From Janibacter cremeus (lineage in GTDB: Bacteria; Actinomycetota; Actinomycetes; Actinomycetales; Dermatophilaceae), in the NCBI RefSeq assembly GCF_029395675.1, contig NZ_CP115184.1:1-64000 (forward strand): a DNA stretch of 64,000 nucleotides, read 5' to 3'. Each line of letters starts with the position of its first letter. The first letter of the stretch is position 1. The notes beneath the pieces were generated by a model. That model ran no database searches and was not told where the DNA came from. It saw nothing but the letters and a program-made list of their open reading frames with translations. This document shows, one piece after another, positions 25,945-33,667 of this stretch. The translations under genes were made by a program, and so were the position numbers.

Positions 25945-27277
25945 TGTCCTGTGAAGGGACATGTCGGACAGTCGTGAAGGGACATGTCTGACAGTCAGGG
26001 GCGTGCTTCGACTCGATAGTACGTGCGGCCGGTTTTGGGCGTGGTGATCTTGTCCGGGTCGAGTTGGATGTGTCCCAGGATGCGTTCTTCGTGGAAGAGG
26101 ACGGCGTGGTCCTGGTCGATGAGGTAGTGCAGGGTCGCGCCGGCCCAGGCGACGCCGAGGCTGACCCGGGCTCCGGGCAGGTCGAAGTACCCGGCCGGGG
26201 GCAGAGTGACCTCACGCACGAACTGGCGTTCCTTGAGCTGCTCAGGGTCTGGAAGGGCCTTGTCGGTGGCTGCGTAGCGCCGCGCGGGCGTGCTTCCGGC
26301 GATGCCCTGGTGCGGGCGTTCGGTGTTGAAGATCAGGTCGTAGGCATCGAGCAGGCGTTGCAGCTCGGGTAGGTCCGTGGCGCGCTCACGCGCTCTGAGC
26401 CACTGCTCCAGCGTCTGCCACTCGCGTTCCTTCTTGCCGTTGGTCTGCGGGTGCTTGGGGCTGGAGTTGATCATCCCGACCCCGATGCGGTGCAGGCGAG
26501 CCTCCAGGATGGAGTAGCCCCCGCCCTTGATCAGCCGGGCGGTGAAGGCCGTGCTGTTGTCGCACTGGATGAACGCCGGCTTTGCGTGGCGGTCCATAGC
26601 GGCGACCATGCATTTCCAGGTGTCCTCGCCCGTTTCGGCGCTGGCGGCGCGTGAGGCCATCAGCATGCGGGAGTGGTCGTCCTGGAAGCGCAGCACGACG
26701 CCCTTGCCCTCGGTGAGCTTGACCTCGTGCCCGTCCAGCTGCCACACCCCGTTGGGTTTCATCGCCTCGAAGCGGCGGTAGCTGGACTTGGGCCGCTTGG
26801 ACGGTGTCGGCTCGGTGCGCCCGTGGTCGGTCAGGATCTTGTGGCAGGTGCGCGCCGAGGGGACCTCCACGCCCGCCAGGGTGAGCCAATCGTGCACCGA
26901 CATGGCCCCGCCGTCCCAGCCCTCTGCAACCAGCTCGTCGTGCTTGTCGAGCACCGCCGCGACCGTGTCAGCGTCCGTGGCCCTGGGCGAGTTGTTCGGC
27001 CGCCTCGAGCGCGGGATCAAACCTTGAACGCCCTCTTCGCGCATCCGGCGCCGATACCGGTAGTACGTATCCCGCGAGATGCCCTGCTGCTTGCACAGCT
27101 CGCTCACCGAGGTCCCCGAGGCATCCTCCAAGACAGCGTGAGCACCGACCGCCAACCGAACTTCCACCGAGACCGCCTGCTGACTCATGCAGCCCATCTT
27201 CCGGGCCGCTACCGAGCCCCCGGTTGTCAGCGATGTCTCTTCACATACCTGTCAGGCATGTCCCTTCAAATCACAAG
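25945..27277 (-). mobile_element. IS481-family insertion sequence inside a hairpin loop
   Basis: About 1.33 kb with one DDE transposase. Both ends carry two tandem sub-repeats built on TGAAGGGACATG: 25953-25964 and 25975-25986 on the left, complementary copies near 27227-27270 on the right. Exact borders and target duplication are unclear because the flanking bases GGGACG and CGTCCC are part of the split hairpin. Confidence 0.8.
25995..27188 (-). CDS. IS481-family transposase (DDE)
   Basis: A 397-residue transposase. N-terminal helix-turn-helix (VSELCKQQGISRDTYYRYRR) and a second HTH region (MSVHDWLTLAGVEVPSARTC) precede an rve core with the catalytic acids in WQLDGHEVKL, FIQCDNSTAF and PQTNGKKEREWQ. 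The NTERPHQGI motif is standard for the family. ATG 27188 is chosen; an in-frame ATG at 27197 is possible. No damage is visible. Confidence 0.9.
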   Translation of the reverse strand: MSQQAVSVEVRLAVGAHAVLEDASGTSVSELCKQQGISRDTYYRYRRRMREEGVQGLIPRSRRPNNSPRATDADTVAAVLDKHDELVAEGWDGGAMSVHDWLTLAGVEVPSARTCHKILTDHGRTEPTPSKRPKSSYRRFEAMKPNGVWQLDGHEVKLTEGKGVVLRFQDDHSRMLMASRAASAETGEDTWKCMVAAMDRHAKPAFIQCDNSTAFTARLIKGGGYSILEARLHRIGVGMINSSPKHPQTNGKKEREWQTLEQWLRARERATDLPELQRLLDAYDLIFNTERPHQGIAGSTPARRYAATDKALPDPEQLKERQFVREVTLPPAGYFDLPGARVSLGVAWAGATLHYLIDQDHAVLFHEERILGHIQLDPDKITTPKTGRTYYRVEARP

Positions 27278-27316
27278 CGTCCCAGCGCGCCGGGATACAT
27301 CGACCCGACGGGACCC

Positions 27317-28627
27317 TCACTCCTCGGCGAAGCCCGGCAGGTAGCGCTGCATCGAGCCGCGGGCCGCGATGGTCGCGCCGAGCTGGGCGAGCACGCCGGT
27401 GGAGCCGACGAAGACCCGGTGGATCATCGCGTACTCCCGGGGCATGTTCAGCCGCAACCCGGTGGAGAACTCCGGTGTCCGCAGGTCGGTGAGGCCCTTG
27501 GTCGCGGAGCGCAGCCACTCGCGGGTGAAGGAGTGCGTCGGCGTGCTCAGCGGCTCGATGAGGGGCAGCAGGTAGGCGAGCACGTCCTGTGCGTCGACCT
27601 CGATCCCCGGACGGATGAAGCCCTCGGCGCGCAGTCCCTCGATGACCGCCTCGGCGTCGCCCGCCAGGGCCTTGCGCACGAGGGTGCCGATGAGCGGCGG
27701 GAACCCCTCGGACAGCCGGGTGACGGCCCCGTAGTCGATGACGCCGAGCCGTCCGTCGGGGGTGAGGCGGAAGTTGCCCGGGTGCGGGTCGGAGTGGAGC
27801 AGGCCCACACGCTCCGGTCCGGAGAGCAGGAAGTCCAGGTAGAGCTGGCCGACCCGGTCGCGCACGTCCTGGTCGGCCTCGCGGATGATCTGGCTCAGTG
27901 GCGCGCCCTCGAGCCACTCGCTGATCAGGACGTGTCGGCTCTGCCGGACCACGTCGGGGACGGCGACGTCGGGATCGTCGCGGTAGGCCTGTGCGAAGGC
28001 GCGCTGGTTGGCGGCCTCGAGCCCGTAGTCGAGCTCCTCGTCCGCGGCGGCGAGCAGCTCGTCGGTCACCGGCTTGATGTCCATCGCGGGCATCCACGTC
28101 GTGGCCACGCGTGCCAGCCGGGCGATCTGCTGCAGGTCGCTGCGCAAGGCCCGGTCGGCGCCGGGGTACTGGACCTTCACCGCGACGACCCGGCCGTCGG
28201 AGGTGACTCCGCGGTGCACCTGGCCGATCGAGGCGGCCGCGACGGGACCGTCCTCGAGCTCCAGGTCCTCGCGCCAGTCGGGACCGAGGTCGCGGGTGAG
28301 GACGGAGTGGACCTCCGCGGTGGACATCGGCGGCGCCGCGTCCTGCAGCCGCACGAGCATCTCGCGGTAGGGCTCGACGTACTCCTCGGGCAGTGCGGCC
28401 TCGAGGACGGAGAGGGCCTGACCGACCTTCATCGCGCCGCCCTTGAGGGAGCCGAGCACGGCGAAGAGCTGCTCGGCGGTGCGTCGCTGGATGTCCTCGT
28501 TGACCACCTCGGCGGGGGTCCCGCTGAGGCGTCTGCCCAGCCCTCGGGCACTGCGCCCGGCATGGCCGAGCGGCAGGGATGCGAGCCGCGCGGCGCGACC
28601 GGCGGCTCCTCGGGGGATCTCACTCAC
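27317..28627 (-). CDS. AarF/ABC1/UbiB-family atypical kinase
   Basis: A 436-residue protein-kinase-like (ADCK/UbiB) protein. The family's KxGQ motif is seen in GGAMKVGQALSVLEAALP, the invariant Lys in VVAVKVQYPGADR, the catalytic loop in LLHSDPHPGNFRL and the metal-binding Asp in LGVIDYGAVTRL. The family acts on lipid or quinone metabolism via ATPase activity. GTG at 28627 makes a GTGA overlap with the ThiF-like gene, so it is the last gene of an operon running from 31709. Confidence 0.9.
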   Translation of the reverse strand: MSEIPRGAAGRAARLASLPLGHAGRSARGLGRRLSGTPAEVVNEDIQRRTAEQLFAVLGSLKGGAMKVGQALSVLEAALPEEYVEPYREMLVRLQDAAPPMSTAEVHSVLTRDLGPDWREDLELEDGPVAAASIGQVHRGVTSDGRVVAVKVQYPGADRALRSDLQQIARLARVATTWMPAMDIKPVTDELLAAADEELDYGLEAANQRAFAQAYRDDPDVAVPDVVRQSRHVLISEWLEGAPLSQIIREADQDVRDRVGQLYLDFLLSGPERVGLLHSDPHPGNFRLTPDGRLGVIDYGAVTRLSEGFPPLIGTLVRKALAGDAEAVIEGLRAEGFIRPGIEVDAQDVLAYLLPLIEPLSTPTHSFTREWLRSATKGLTDLRTPEFSTGLRLNMPREYAMIHRVFVGSTGVLAQLGATIAARGSMQRYLPGFAEE

Positions 28628-29517
28628 CCGGCCATTGTGTCGTCCCTCCCTGTGTCCGGGCTGGACCCCCCTTCGTCCCCGGGTGTCGGGACCACCCGCA
28701 GCGGTGCGGTGGTGCACCGGCTGCACCCCGGGTGGACCGGCCACAGGTGCCGCTCGAGGGTGGGCCCGGGGGTGGCGATCTCGAAGGACCACTCGGGTGT
28801 CGCCAGGCGCCCGCCGACGTGGTCGAGCACGAGCGTGGTCGTCAGCCCGGCCGCGAGAAGGCGCAGCGCGGGGACGCCGTCGACGGGAGCGGGCCCGGTG
28901 ATGCCGGGGCGGTCCAGCTGGGCGCTCAGCCACGGCCAGGCCGGGTCGACCTCGGCCCGGGTGAGGTCGAGGCAGTGCAGGCAGGGCCCCTGCCCGGGCA
29001 GGAGAAGGGGGCCGATGCTCGCCTGCTCGTGCTGGCACCACAGCGGCAGCACCGGGACCCGCGCCACCAGCCAGGGGTGCACCGACTCGGCGGCCGGTGG
29101 CGTTGTGCTGACGACCACGGCCAGGTCGGTGGCACCGCCCTCACCGCCCGGACGCACCCGTGTGGTGTCCACGCGCTCGCTCTGGCGCAGGCCGTCGACG
29201 AGCAGCGCCGGCAGCGCCCCGGACCCGACGACGGCGACTCGCGCCTCCTCGCCGCCGGCGTCCGGGTGCAGGAGGCCGCCGGCGACGAGCTGGTCGAGGA
29301 CACTCGTGGCGCGGCCCGGGTCGAGGCCCTCGAGGGCCGCCGTGGTGACGGCCTCGGTGAGCGTGCGGGAGGGGTCGACGCCGGTGAGCCAGCGGCACTC
29401 GGCGTCGGAAAGGCCCTGCAGCCGGACCGAGCGGGCACCCAGCCCGATCTGCACGCTGCCGTCCGGTCGGCGCAGTGGTCGCAGGTGCGGCGTGGTGCCG
29501 GGGCCGGGAAGGTGCAT
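28624..29517 (-). CDS. ThiF/cyclodehydratase-like zinc protein (TOMM-type E1-like)
   Basis: About 297 residues resembling the leader-binding/E1-like subunit of azol(in)e (TOMM) cyclodehydratases. An N-terminal wHTH-like region (LRPLRRPDGSVQIGLGARSV) is followed by a Rossmann-like start (VAVVGSGALPALLVDGLRQ) and two cysteine pairs, GPCLHCLDL and HPGCSRC, likely a zinc site. No YcaO protein or precursor peptide gene is near. ATG 29517 is chosen over GTG 29595 because the latter's N-terminus overlaps the hairpin margin and looks non-conserved. Neighbours AarF and DUF2342 recur beside such genes in actinobacteria. Confidence 0.6.
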   Translation of the reverse strand: MHLPGPGTTPHLRPLRRPDGSVQIGLGARSVRLQGLSDAECRWLTGVDPSRTLTEAVTTAALEGLDPGRATSVLDQLVAGGLLHPDAGGEEARVAVVGSGALPALLVDGLRQSERVDTTRVRPGGEGGATDLAVVVSTTPPAAESVHPWLVARVPVLPLWCQHEQASIGPLLLPGQGPCLHCLDLTRAEVDPAWPWLSAQLDRPGITGPAPVDGVPALRLLAAGLTTTLVLDHVGGRLATPEWSFEIATPGPTLERHLWPVHPGCSRCTTAPLRVVPTPGDEGGSSPDTGRDDTMAG

Positions 29518-29611
29518 CGTCGTCTCGCTCGGTGGCCGGGATCGGTGGACGACCACTGTGGCGCAGTTCGCGAGGAGGCCCGACCGGTTGTCCACAGGCC
29601 CCGCGCCACAT

Positions 29612-29697
29612 ACGAACTACTGCAGGCAGCAGTACGTTTCGTGTGCAGTAGTTCGAGCTACTGCCGACGATACGAGGTGCTGCCTGCAGTAGTTCGT
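29612..29697. repeat. Large nested hairpin between NUDIX and ThiF-like genes
   Basis: Perfect 20-bp arms at 29612-29631 (ACGAACTACTGCAGGCAGCA) and 29678-29697. The 46-base loop holds a smaller inverted repeat, CAGTAG-TTCGAG-CTACTG, near 29646-29663, and the ACGAACTACTGCA theme is repeated. It lies between two genes of the same direction. Confidence 0.8.
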
Positions 29698-29718
29698 TTC
29701 TGCGGGACCGCTGAGCGC

Positions 29719-30270
29719 TCAGACCCGGCTGGCGAGCTCCACGAGCGAGCGGAGCGAGTCGTCCATGTCGTCCGGCAGCGCGTCGACGGGCCACCACGCG
29801 AGGTCCTCGGACTCCTCGGAGGCGACCGGCTCGGCCCCCTCCGCGGCGATGGCGATCCAGCGCAGGTCGAGGTGCTCGGTGCACCGGGTGAAGCCCGAGC
29901 CGAGCGCGTGCCGGTCCAGCTGGGCCGGGCCCGGCCGCAGCTGCAGCGTCGCCGCAGTCAGGCCCGACTCCTCGAGGGCCTCGCGCAGGGCACCGGCGGC
30001 GACGGAGGTGTCGTGCTCCTCCAGGTGCCCGCCGAACTGCAGCCAGCGGCCGACCTTGGGGTGCAGGGTCAGCAGGACGTGCTCGGCGCCCGGGTCGACG
30101 ACGAGGCAGGAGGCGGTGAAGTGCGCCGGCGGTCCGGACCGGTCGGTGGCTGCCTCGTGCGCGTCGAGGTGGGCCAGGTACTCGAGCCGCAGCGCCTCCT
30201 GCTCGGCCGTCGGTGACGGCCAGGTCGTCAGCAGTCCGCGCAGGTCGTCGGCGAGCGCCGCGTGGCTCAT
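29719..30270 (-). CDS. NUDIX hydrolase
   Basis: A 183-residue pyrophosphohydrolase for an X-linked nucleoside diphosphate. The Nudix box is nearly canonical: GGHLEEHDTSVAAGALREAL followed by EESG (G-x5-E-x7-REUxEExGU), near residues 80-102. The substrate is unknown. ATG 30270 overlaps the DUF2342 gene stop (ATGA), so translation is coupled. Confidence 0.9.
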   Translation of the reverse strand: MSHAALADDLRGLLTTWPSPTAEQEALRLEYLAHLDAHEAATDRSGPPAHFTASCLVVDPGAEHVLLTLHPKVGRWLQFGGHLEEHDTSVAAGALREALEESGLTAATLQLRPGPAQLDRHALGSGFTRCTEHLDLRWIAIAAEGAEPVASEESEDLAWWPVDALPDDMDDSLRSLVELASRV

Positions 30271-31709
30271 CGGTCCTCTCCGGGGTCGGTGCCGTCCTCG
30301 GGTGCGTCGGTGTCCCGGTCCGCGTCCGCCTCGCTGAGGATCGACTCGAGCGCGGCGTCGAGGTCCTCGCTCCCGGAGGACTCCCCGGCGGCGGCGCGCT
30401 CGACGAAGCCGAGCACGTCGTCCAGGTCGTCGGCGCTCGGCGCGACGTCCGGGTGCGCCCACACGGCGTCGCGGCCCTCGGCCCCGACGCGCTCCTCGAG
30501 CGCGGCGAAGAGGCTGGCCGCATCACGCAGGCGGCGCGGCCGCAGCTCCAGCCCGACCAGGCCGGCGAAGGTCTTCTCCGCCGGACCACCCGTGGCCCGG
30601 CGCCGCCGGATCGTCTCGGTCATCGCGGAGGTGGCCGGCAGCTGGTTCCTCGTCGCCTGCACCGACACGTGCTCGACCCAGCCCTCGATCAGGGCCAGCC
30701 ACGTCTCGAGCTGGGCCAGGGCGCTGCGCTGCGCGGGGGAGGGCGCCGGGTTGAGGAAACCGCCGGTCAGCGCCTCCTGGATGGCGCCCGGGTCGGTCGG
30801 GTCGATCTCGCGCACCGCGGCGTCGATCGCGTCGGTGTCGATGGCGATGCCCCGCGCGTAGGCCTGCACGGCCGCCAGGATCTGCGGGCCCAGCCACGGC
30901 ACCGCCGTGAAGAGGCGCATCCGGGCCGACTCGCGCGTCGCCAGGTGCAGCCACACCTCGTCGAGCTCGACGTCGAGGCCCTCGGCGAATCCGGCGACAT
31001 TGCCCGGCAGCAGCGCCACCCGGTCGCTGACGAGGGGCACGCCGGCCTCGGTCGCGGTGAGGGTGTCGGAGGCCAGGGCGCCGACGGCCTGGGCGGTCTG
31101 CCCGGTGATCAGGGTGGAGGCCATCCGGTCGACGAAGGGGGCCATCTGCTGGCTGAGCATGGACATGTCCATGCCCGGCGGCAGGCCCAGAGACTGCAGG
31201 TCGGGGGCGCTCGGGTCGTTCATCCGCGAGGTGAAGGAGTCGCGGATCGCGCCGGCGAGACCGTCGGCGATCGGGTCGACGAGCGAGGCCCACACCGGCA
31301 TGGTCGCCTCGACCCACTCCTCGCGGGAGAACGCCTCACCGGTGAGCGCGGGCGCCTCGAGGGAGGTCACCTGGTCCAGCCACAGCGCCGCGAGGCGGGT
31401 GGCCTGCTCGACGAGGACGAGCTCGCGGTCGCCCATGGTGTGGTCCGACTCGGAGATCACCTCGCGGGCGGCCGACGTCGCCGCGGTGACGTCCACCCCC
31501 TTCGCCTGGGCGCCGGGGGCGAACATCGCCTTGATCTGCGAGGTCATGGCCGCGACCTGGGCCGGGTCGGCATCGGTGATGCCGAGGGCCTTGAGCTGGT
31601 CGACGACCTCCGGGGGGAGGTCCCGACCGCCGTTGAGGTCGCGGAAGATCCGGGCAAGGTCCTCAGGCAGCCCGTCGTCGCCGGAGGGGGTGCTGGGGTC
31701 GTTGCTCAC
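30267..31709 (-). CDS. DUF2342/zincin-like protein, zinc motif apparently degenerate
   Basis: A 480-residue member of the actinobacterial putative zinc-dependent metalloprotease family (DUF2342). Recognisable parts are LPPEVVDQLKALGI, the central GVPLVSDRVALLPGNVAGFA and DEVWLHLATRESARMRLFTA. In that last segment relatives carry a His-containing zinc motif, whereas here the position reads ESAR. The C-terminus is acidic and Asp/Ser-rich. GTG at 31709 has GGAAGAG upstream. It leads the operon DUF2342-NUDIX-ThiF-like-AarF and is divergent from the Lon-like protease gene. Confidence 0.8.
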   Translation of the reverse strand: MSNDPSTPSGDDGLPEDLARIFRDLNGGRDLPPEVVDQLKALGITDADPAQVAAMTSQIKAMFAPGAQAKGVDVTAATSAAREVISESDHTMGDRELVLVEQATRLAALWLDQVTSLEAPALTGEAFSREEWVEATMPVWASLVDPIADGLAGAIRDSFTSRMNDPSAPDLQSLGLPPGMDMSMLSQQMAPFVDRMASTLITGQTAQAVGALASDTLTATEAGVPLVSDRVALLPGNVAGFAEGLDVELDEVWLHLATRESARMRLFTAVPWLGPQILAAVQAYARGIAIDTDAIDAAVREIDPTDPGAIQEALTGGFLNPAPSPAQRSALAQLETWLALIEGWVEHVSVQATRNQLPATSAMTETIRRRRATGGPAEKTFAGLVGLELRPRRLRDAASLFAALEERVGAEGRDAVWAHPDVAPSADDLDDVLGFVERAAAGESSGSEDLDAALESILSEADADRDTDAPEDGTDPGEDR

Positions 31710-31797
31710 GTGTGTGCTCTCTTCCTGAGAGGATGTGCTGTCCTTTAGACCCAACCACGAGCGGCGCCGGATGGTTCCCCGACCCCCAGGAGGTCAT

Positions 31798-32883
31798 GTG
31801 CTGGACGAGCCGGCCCAGCCACCACGCAGTGAGCGGATCGCCCGTTACATACTCGTCGTGTCGGTGCTCTTCCTCATCGTCGCGCTCCTCGGCAGCTTCA
31901 TCAAGGTGAGCTACGCGGTGGAGAGTCCCGGACCGGTCACCGACACCCTCGGCGAGCTCGACGACGGCACGCAGCTCGTCCGCGTGGACGGTGCGAAGAC
32001 CTACCCGACCGAGGGGGAGCTCTACTTCACGACCGTGCGCATCCTCGGTGGCCCCGAGCGCCACATCAGCGTCTGGGAGTGGGTCCAGGGACACCTCGAC
32101 CCCGACTCGCGGGTCGTGCCGGAGGACAAGGTCTTCGGCGAGGACCGCAGCGCCGAGGAGGTCGAGGAGCTCAACGCCGCCCTCATGGAGGGCTCGCAGC
32201 ACACCTCCATCGCCGTCGCCCTGCGCAGCCTCGGCGAGGAGGTGGGCCAGGAGAACGTCGTCGCACGGATCGCCAAGAAGATGCCCGCCGCCGGCGCCCT
32301 GCGTCTCGAGGACGTCATCGTCTCCGTCGACGGCGAGCGCCCCGGGAGCCTCGAGGAGCTCGTCAACGCGATCGCCGACCGCGAGGTCGGCGAGGAGGTC
32401 ACCCTCGAGGTCCGGCGCGACGGCAGGACGAGGACCGTCACGCTCGAGACGGCCGACATCGGCAACGACCGCGCCGGCGTCGGTGTCGTCCTCGAGCCGA
32501 AGTACGACTACCCCTACGAGGTGCGGATCGACGCCGGCCACGTCGGCGGACCGAGCGCGGGGATGATGTTCGCGCTCGCCGTGCGCGACCGGCTGACCCC
32601 GGGCGCCATGACGGGCGGGAAGTCCGTCGCCGGCACCGGCACGATCGCCGACTCCGGCCAGATCGGGCCGATCGGCGGCATCCGGCAGAAGATGGTCGGC
32701 GCCCGGCAGGCCGACGCGCGGTGGTTCCTCGCGCCGGAGGACAACTGCTCCGCCGTCGTCGGCAACGTCCCCGACGGCCTGGGCGTGGTGGCCGTGGACA
32801 CCTACGACGACGCGGTCACCGCGGTCGAGGGCATCGCGAAGGGGGAGACCGCGGACCTGCCGACGTGCGAGGACGCGGCGTAG
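31798..32883 (+). CDS. PDZ-containing Lon-like serine protease (YlbL family)
   Basis: A 361-residue membrane-anchored protease. A single N-terminal helix (YILVVSVLFLIVALLGSF) is followed by a PDZ domain (GALRLEDVIVSVDGERPGS, about residues 165-240) and a Lon proteolytic domain with the Ser-Lys dyad in GGPSAGMMFALAV and GGIRQKMVGARQ. GTG at 31798 is chosen because AGGAGG sits just upstream; an in-frame GTG at 31735 and ATG at 31771 are weaker. Likely involved in quality control at the membrane. Confidence 0.9.
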   Translation: MLDEPAQPPRSERIARYILVVSVLFLIVALLGSFIKVSYAVESPGPVTDTLGELDDGTQLVRVDGAKTYPTEGELYFTTVRILGGPERHISVWEWVQGHLDPDSRVVPEDKVFGEDRSAEEVEELNAALMEGSQHTSIAVALRSLGEEVGQENVVARIAKKMPAAGALRLEDVIVSVDGERPGSLEELVNAIADREVGEEVTLEVRRDGRTRTVTLETADIGNDRAGVGVVLEPKYDYPYEVRIDAGHVGGPSAGMMFALAVRDRLTPGAMTGGKSVAGTGTIADSGQIGPIGGIRQKMVGARQADARWFLAPEDNCSAVVGNVPDGLGVVAVDTYDDAVTAVEGIAKGETADLPTCEDAA

Positions 32884-32966
32884 TTCCCCGCTCGCAGACG
32901 AAGGGCGCCGCTCTTTGGCGCGAAGTCCGCCCGTCGCGGACGAAGGGGGTACGGCAGGCCTTGGCG

Positions 32967-33022
32967 CACAGTCCGCACCCCCGCAGGGGATCCCGCACCG
33001 AACGCACTCAGTGCGGACTGTG
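32967..33022. terminator. Bidirectional terminator hairpin
   Basis: Arms CACAGTCCGCAC (32967-32978) and GTGCGGACTGTG (33011-33022), perfect over 12 bp, with a 32-base GC-rich loop that can pair further. It lies between the convergent Lon-like protease and PPA1309 genes. Confidence 0.7.
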
Positions 33023-33070
33023 GCCTGAGTCGGCCGACCGCACCCCTTCGTCCACTCCTGTCCGTACTGC

Positions 33071-33622
33071 TCAGTCCTCGAAGGTCGCCCGCAGCGCGTG
33101 GACGAGGCCAGGGGCGATGTCCTCACCGGTGGCGACCCGGTCGTCCCGGTCGTGGGCGCGCTGACGCAGCAGGCACACGGCCCGACCGTCGCGGTGGACG
33201 GCCACGAGCAGGCGCACGTCCTGGCGCTGCGGGTGGTCAGCGAGGGCGTCCACGGCCTCGTCCGGGTCCTCCGGCAGGTCGCGCTCGGCACCCGGGGGGA
33301 TGACGACGCGCTCGACGGCCAGCGCCGCGCCGTGCACGGTCTCCGGCCAGGCCATCCGGCCGAGCAGCGACTCCAGCGAGGAGGTCCGCGGCAGGTCCTC
33401 CTGCTCGATGGCCGTGAGGGCCCCGGGCGCGCGGTCGGCCGCACCGTCGAGGGCGAGCTGCGGCTCGGCCTCGACGAGGGTGGCGGTGTCGACGAGCGCG
33501 AAGACCCGGGGGTTCTGGTCCCATCCGGAGATCGCGACATGGCGCTCGGTCTCGAGCGCGGCGACGGTCAGGGGTTCGGTCGTGGGGATGTTGTCAGATG
33601 ACGAGTCGGGCACGGGGACCAT
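33071..33622 (-). CDS. PPA1309-family protein
   Basis: A 183-residue soluble protein of the conserved actinobacterial PPA1309 family. Recognised from WDQNPRVFALVDTATLVEAEP, AIEQEDLP and the VVIPPGAERDLPEDPDEAVD region. Acidic, no membrane segment or known catalytic motif. It is divergent from the UPF0182 gene with 45 bases between starts, and next to the Lon-like protease, a usual neighbourhood for the family. Function unknown. Confidence 0.8.
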   Translation of the reverse strand: MVPVPDSSSDNIPTTEPLTVAALETERHVAISGWDQNPRVFALVDTATLVEAEPQLALDGAADRAPGALTAIEQEDLPRTSSLESLLGRMAWPETVHGAALAVERVVIPPGAERDLPEDPDEAVDALADHPQRQDVRLLVAVHRDGRAVCLLRQRAHDRDDRVATGEDIAPGLVHALRATFED

Positions 33623-33667
33623 GCTGCCCTACGTCCTGTCAGGTCCTCTGGGTACGGTAGGCGCACC

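Larger units (their letters stand above)
25914..27307. repeat. Hairpin repeat, right flank of the first AbiEi/DUF559-like gene, split by an IS
   Basis: Left half 25914-25944 reads CGGTCGATGTAT and ends GGGACG; right half 27278-27307 begins CGTCCC and ends ATACATCGACCCG. The halves pair: GGTCGATGTAT with ATACATCGACC, GGTGCGC with GCGCGCC (one G-U), GGGACG with CGTCCC. Everything between 25945 and 27277 is the inserted IS481-type element, so the insertion is at the tip of the hairpin. Confidence 0.75.

Noticed and set aside
27224..29692. 822-codon open frame on the plus strand
   Set aside because: Opposite to the AarF and ThiF-like genes, both of which have clear family motifs.
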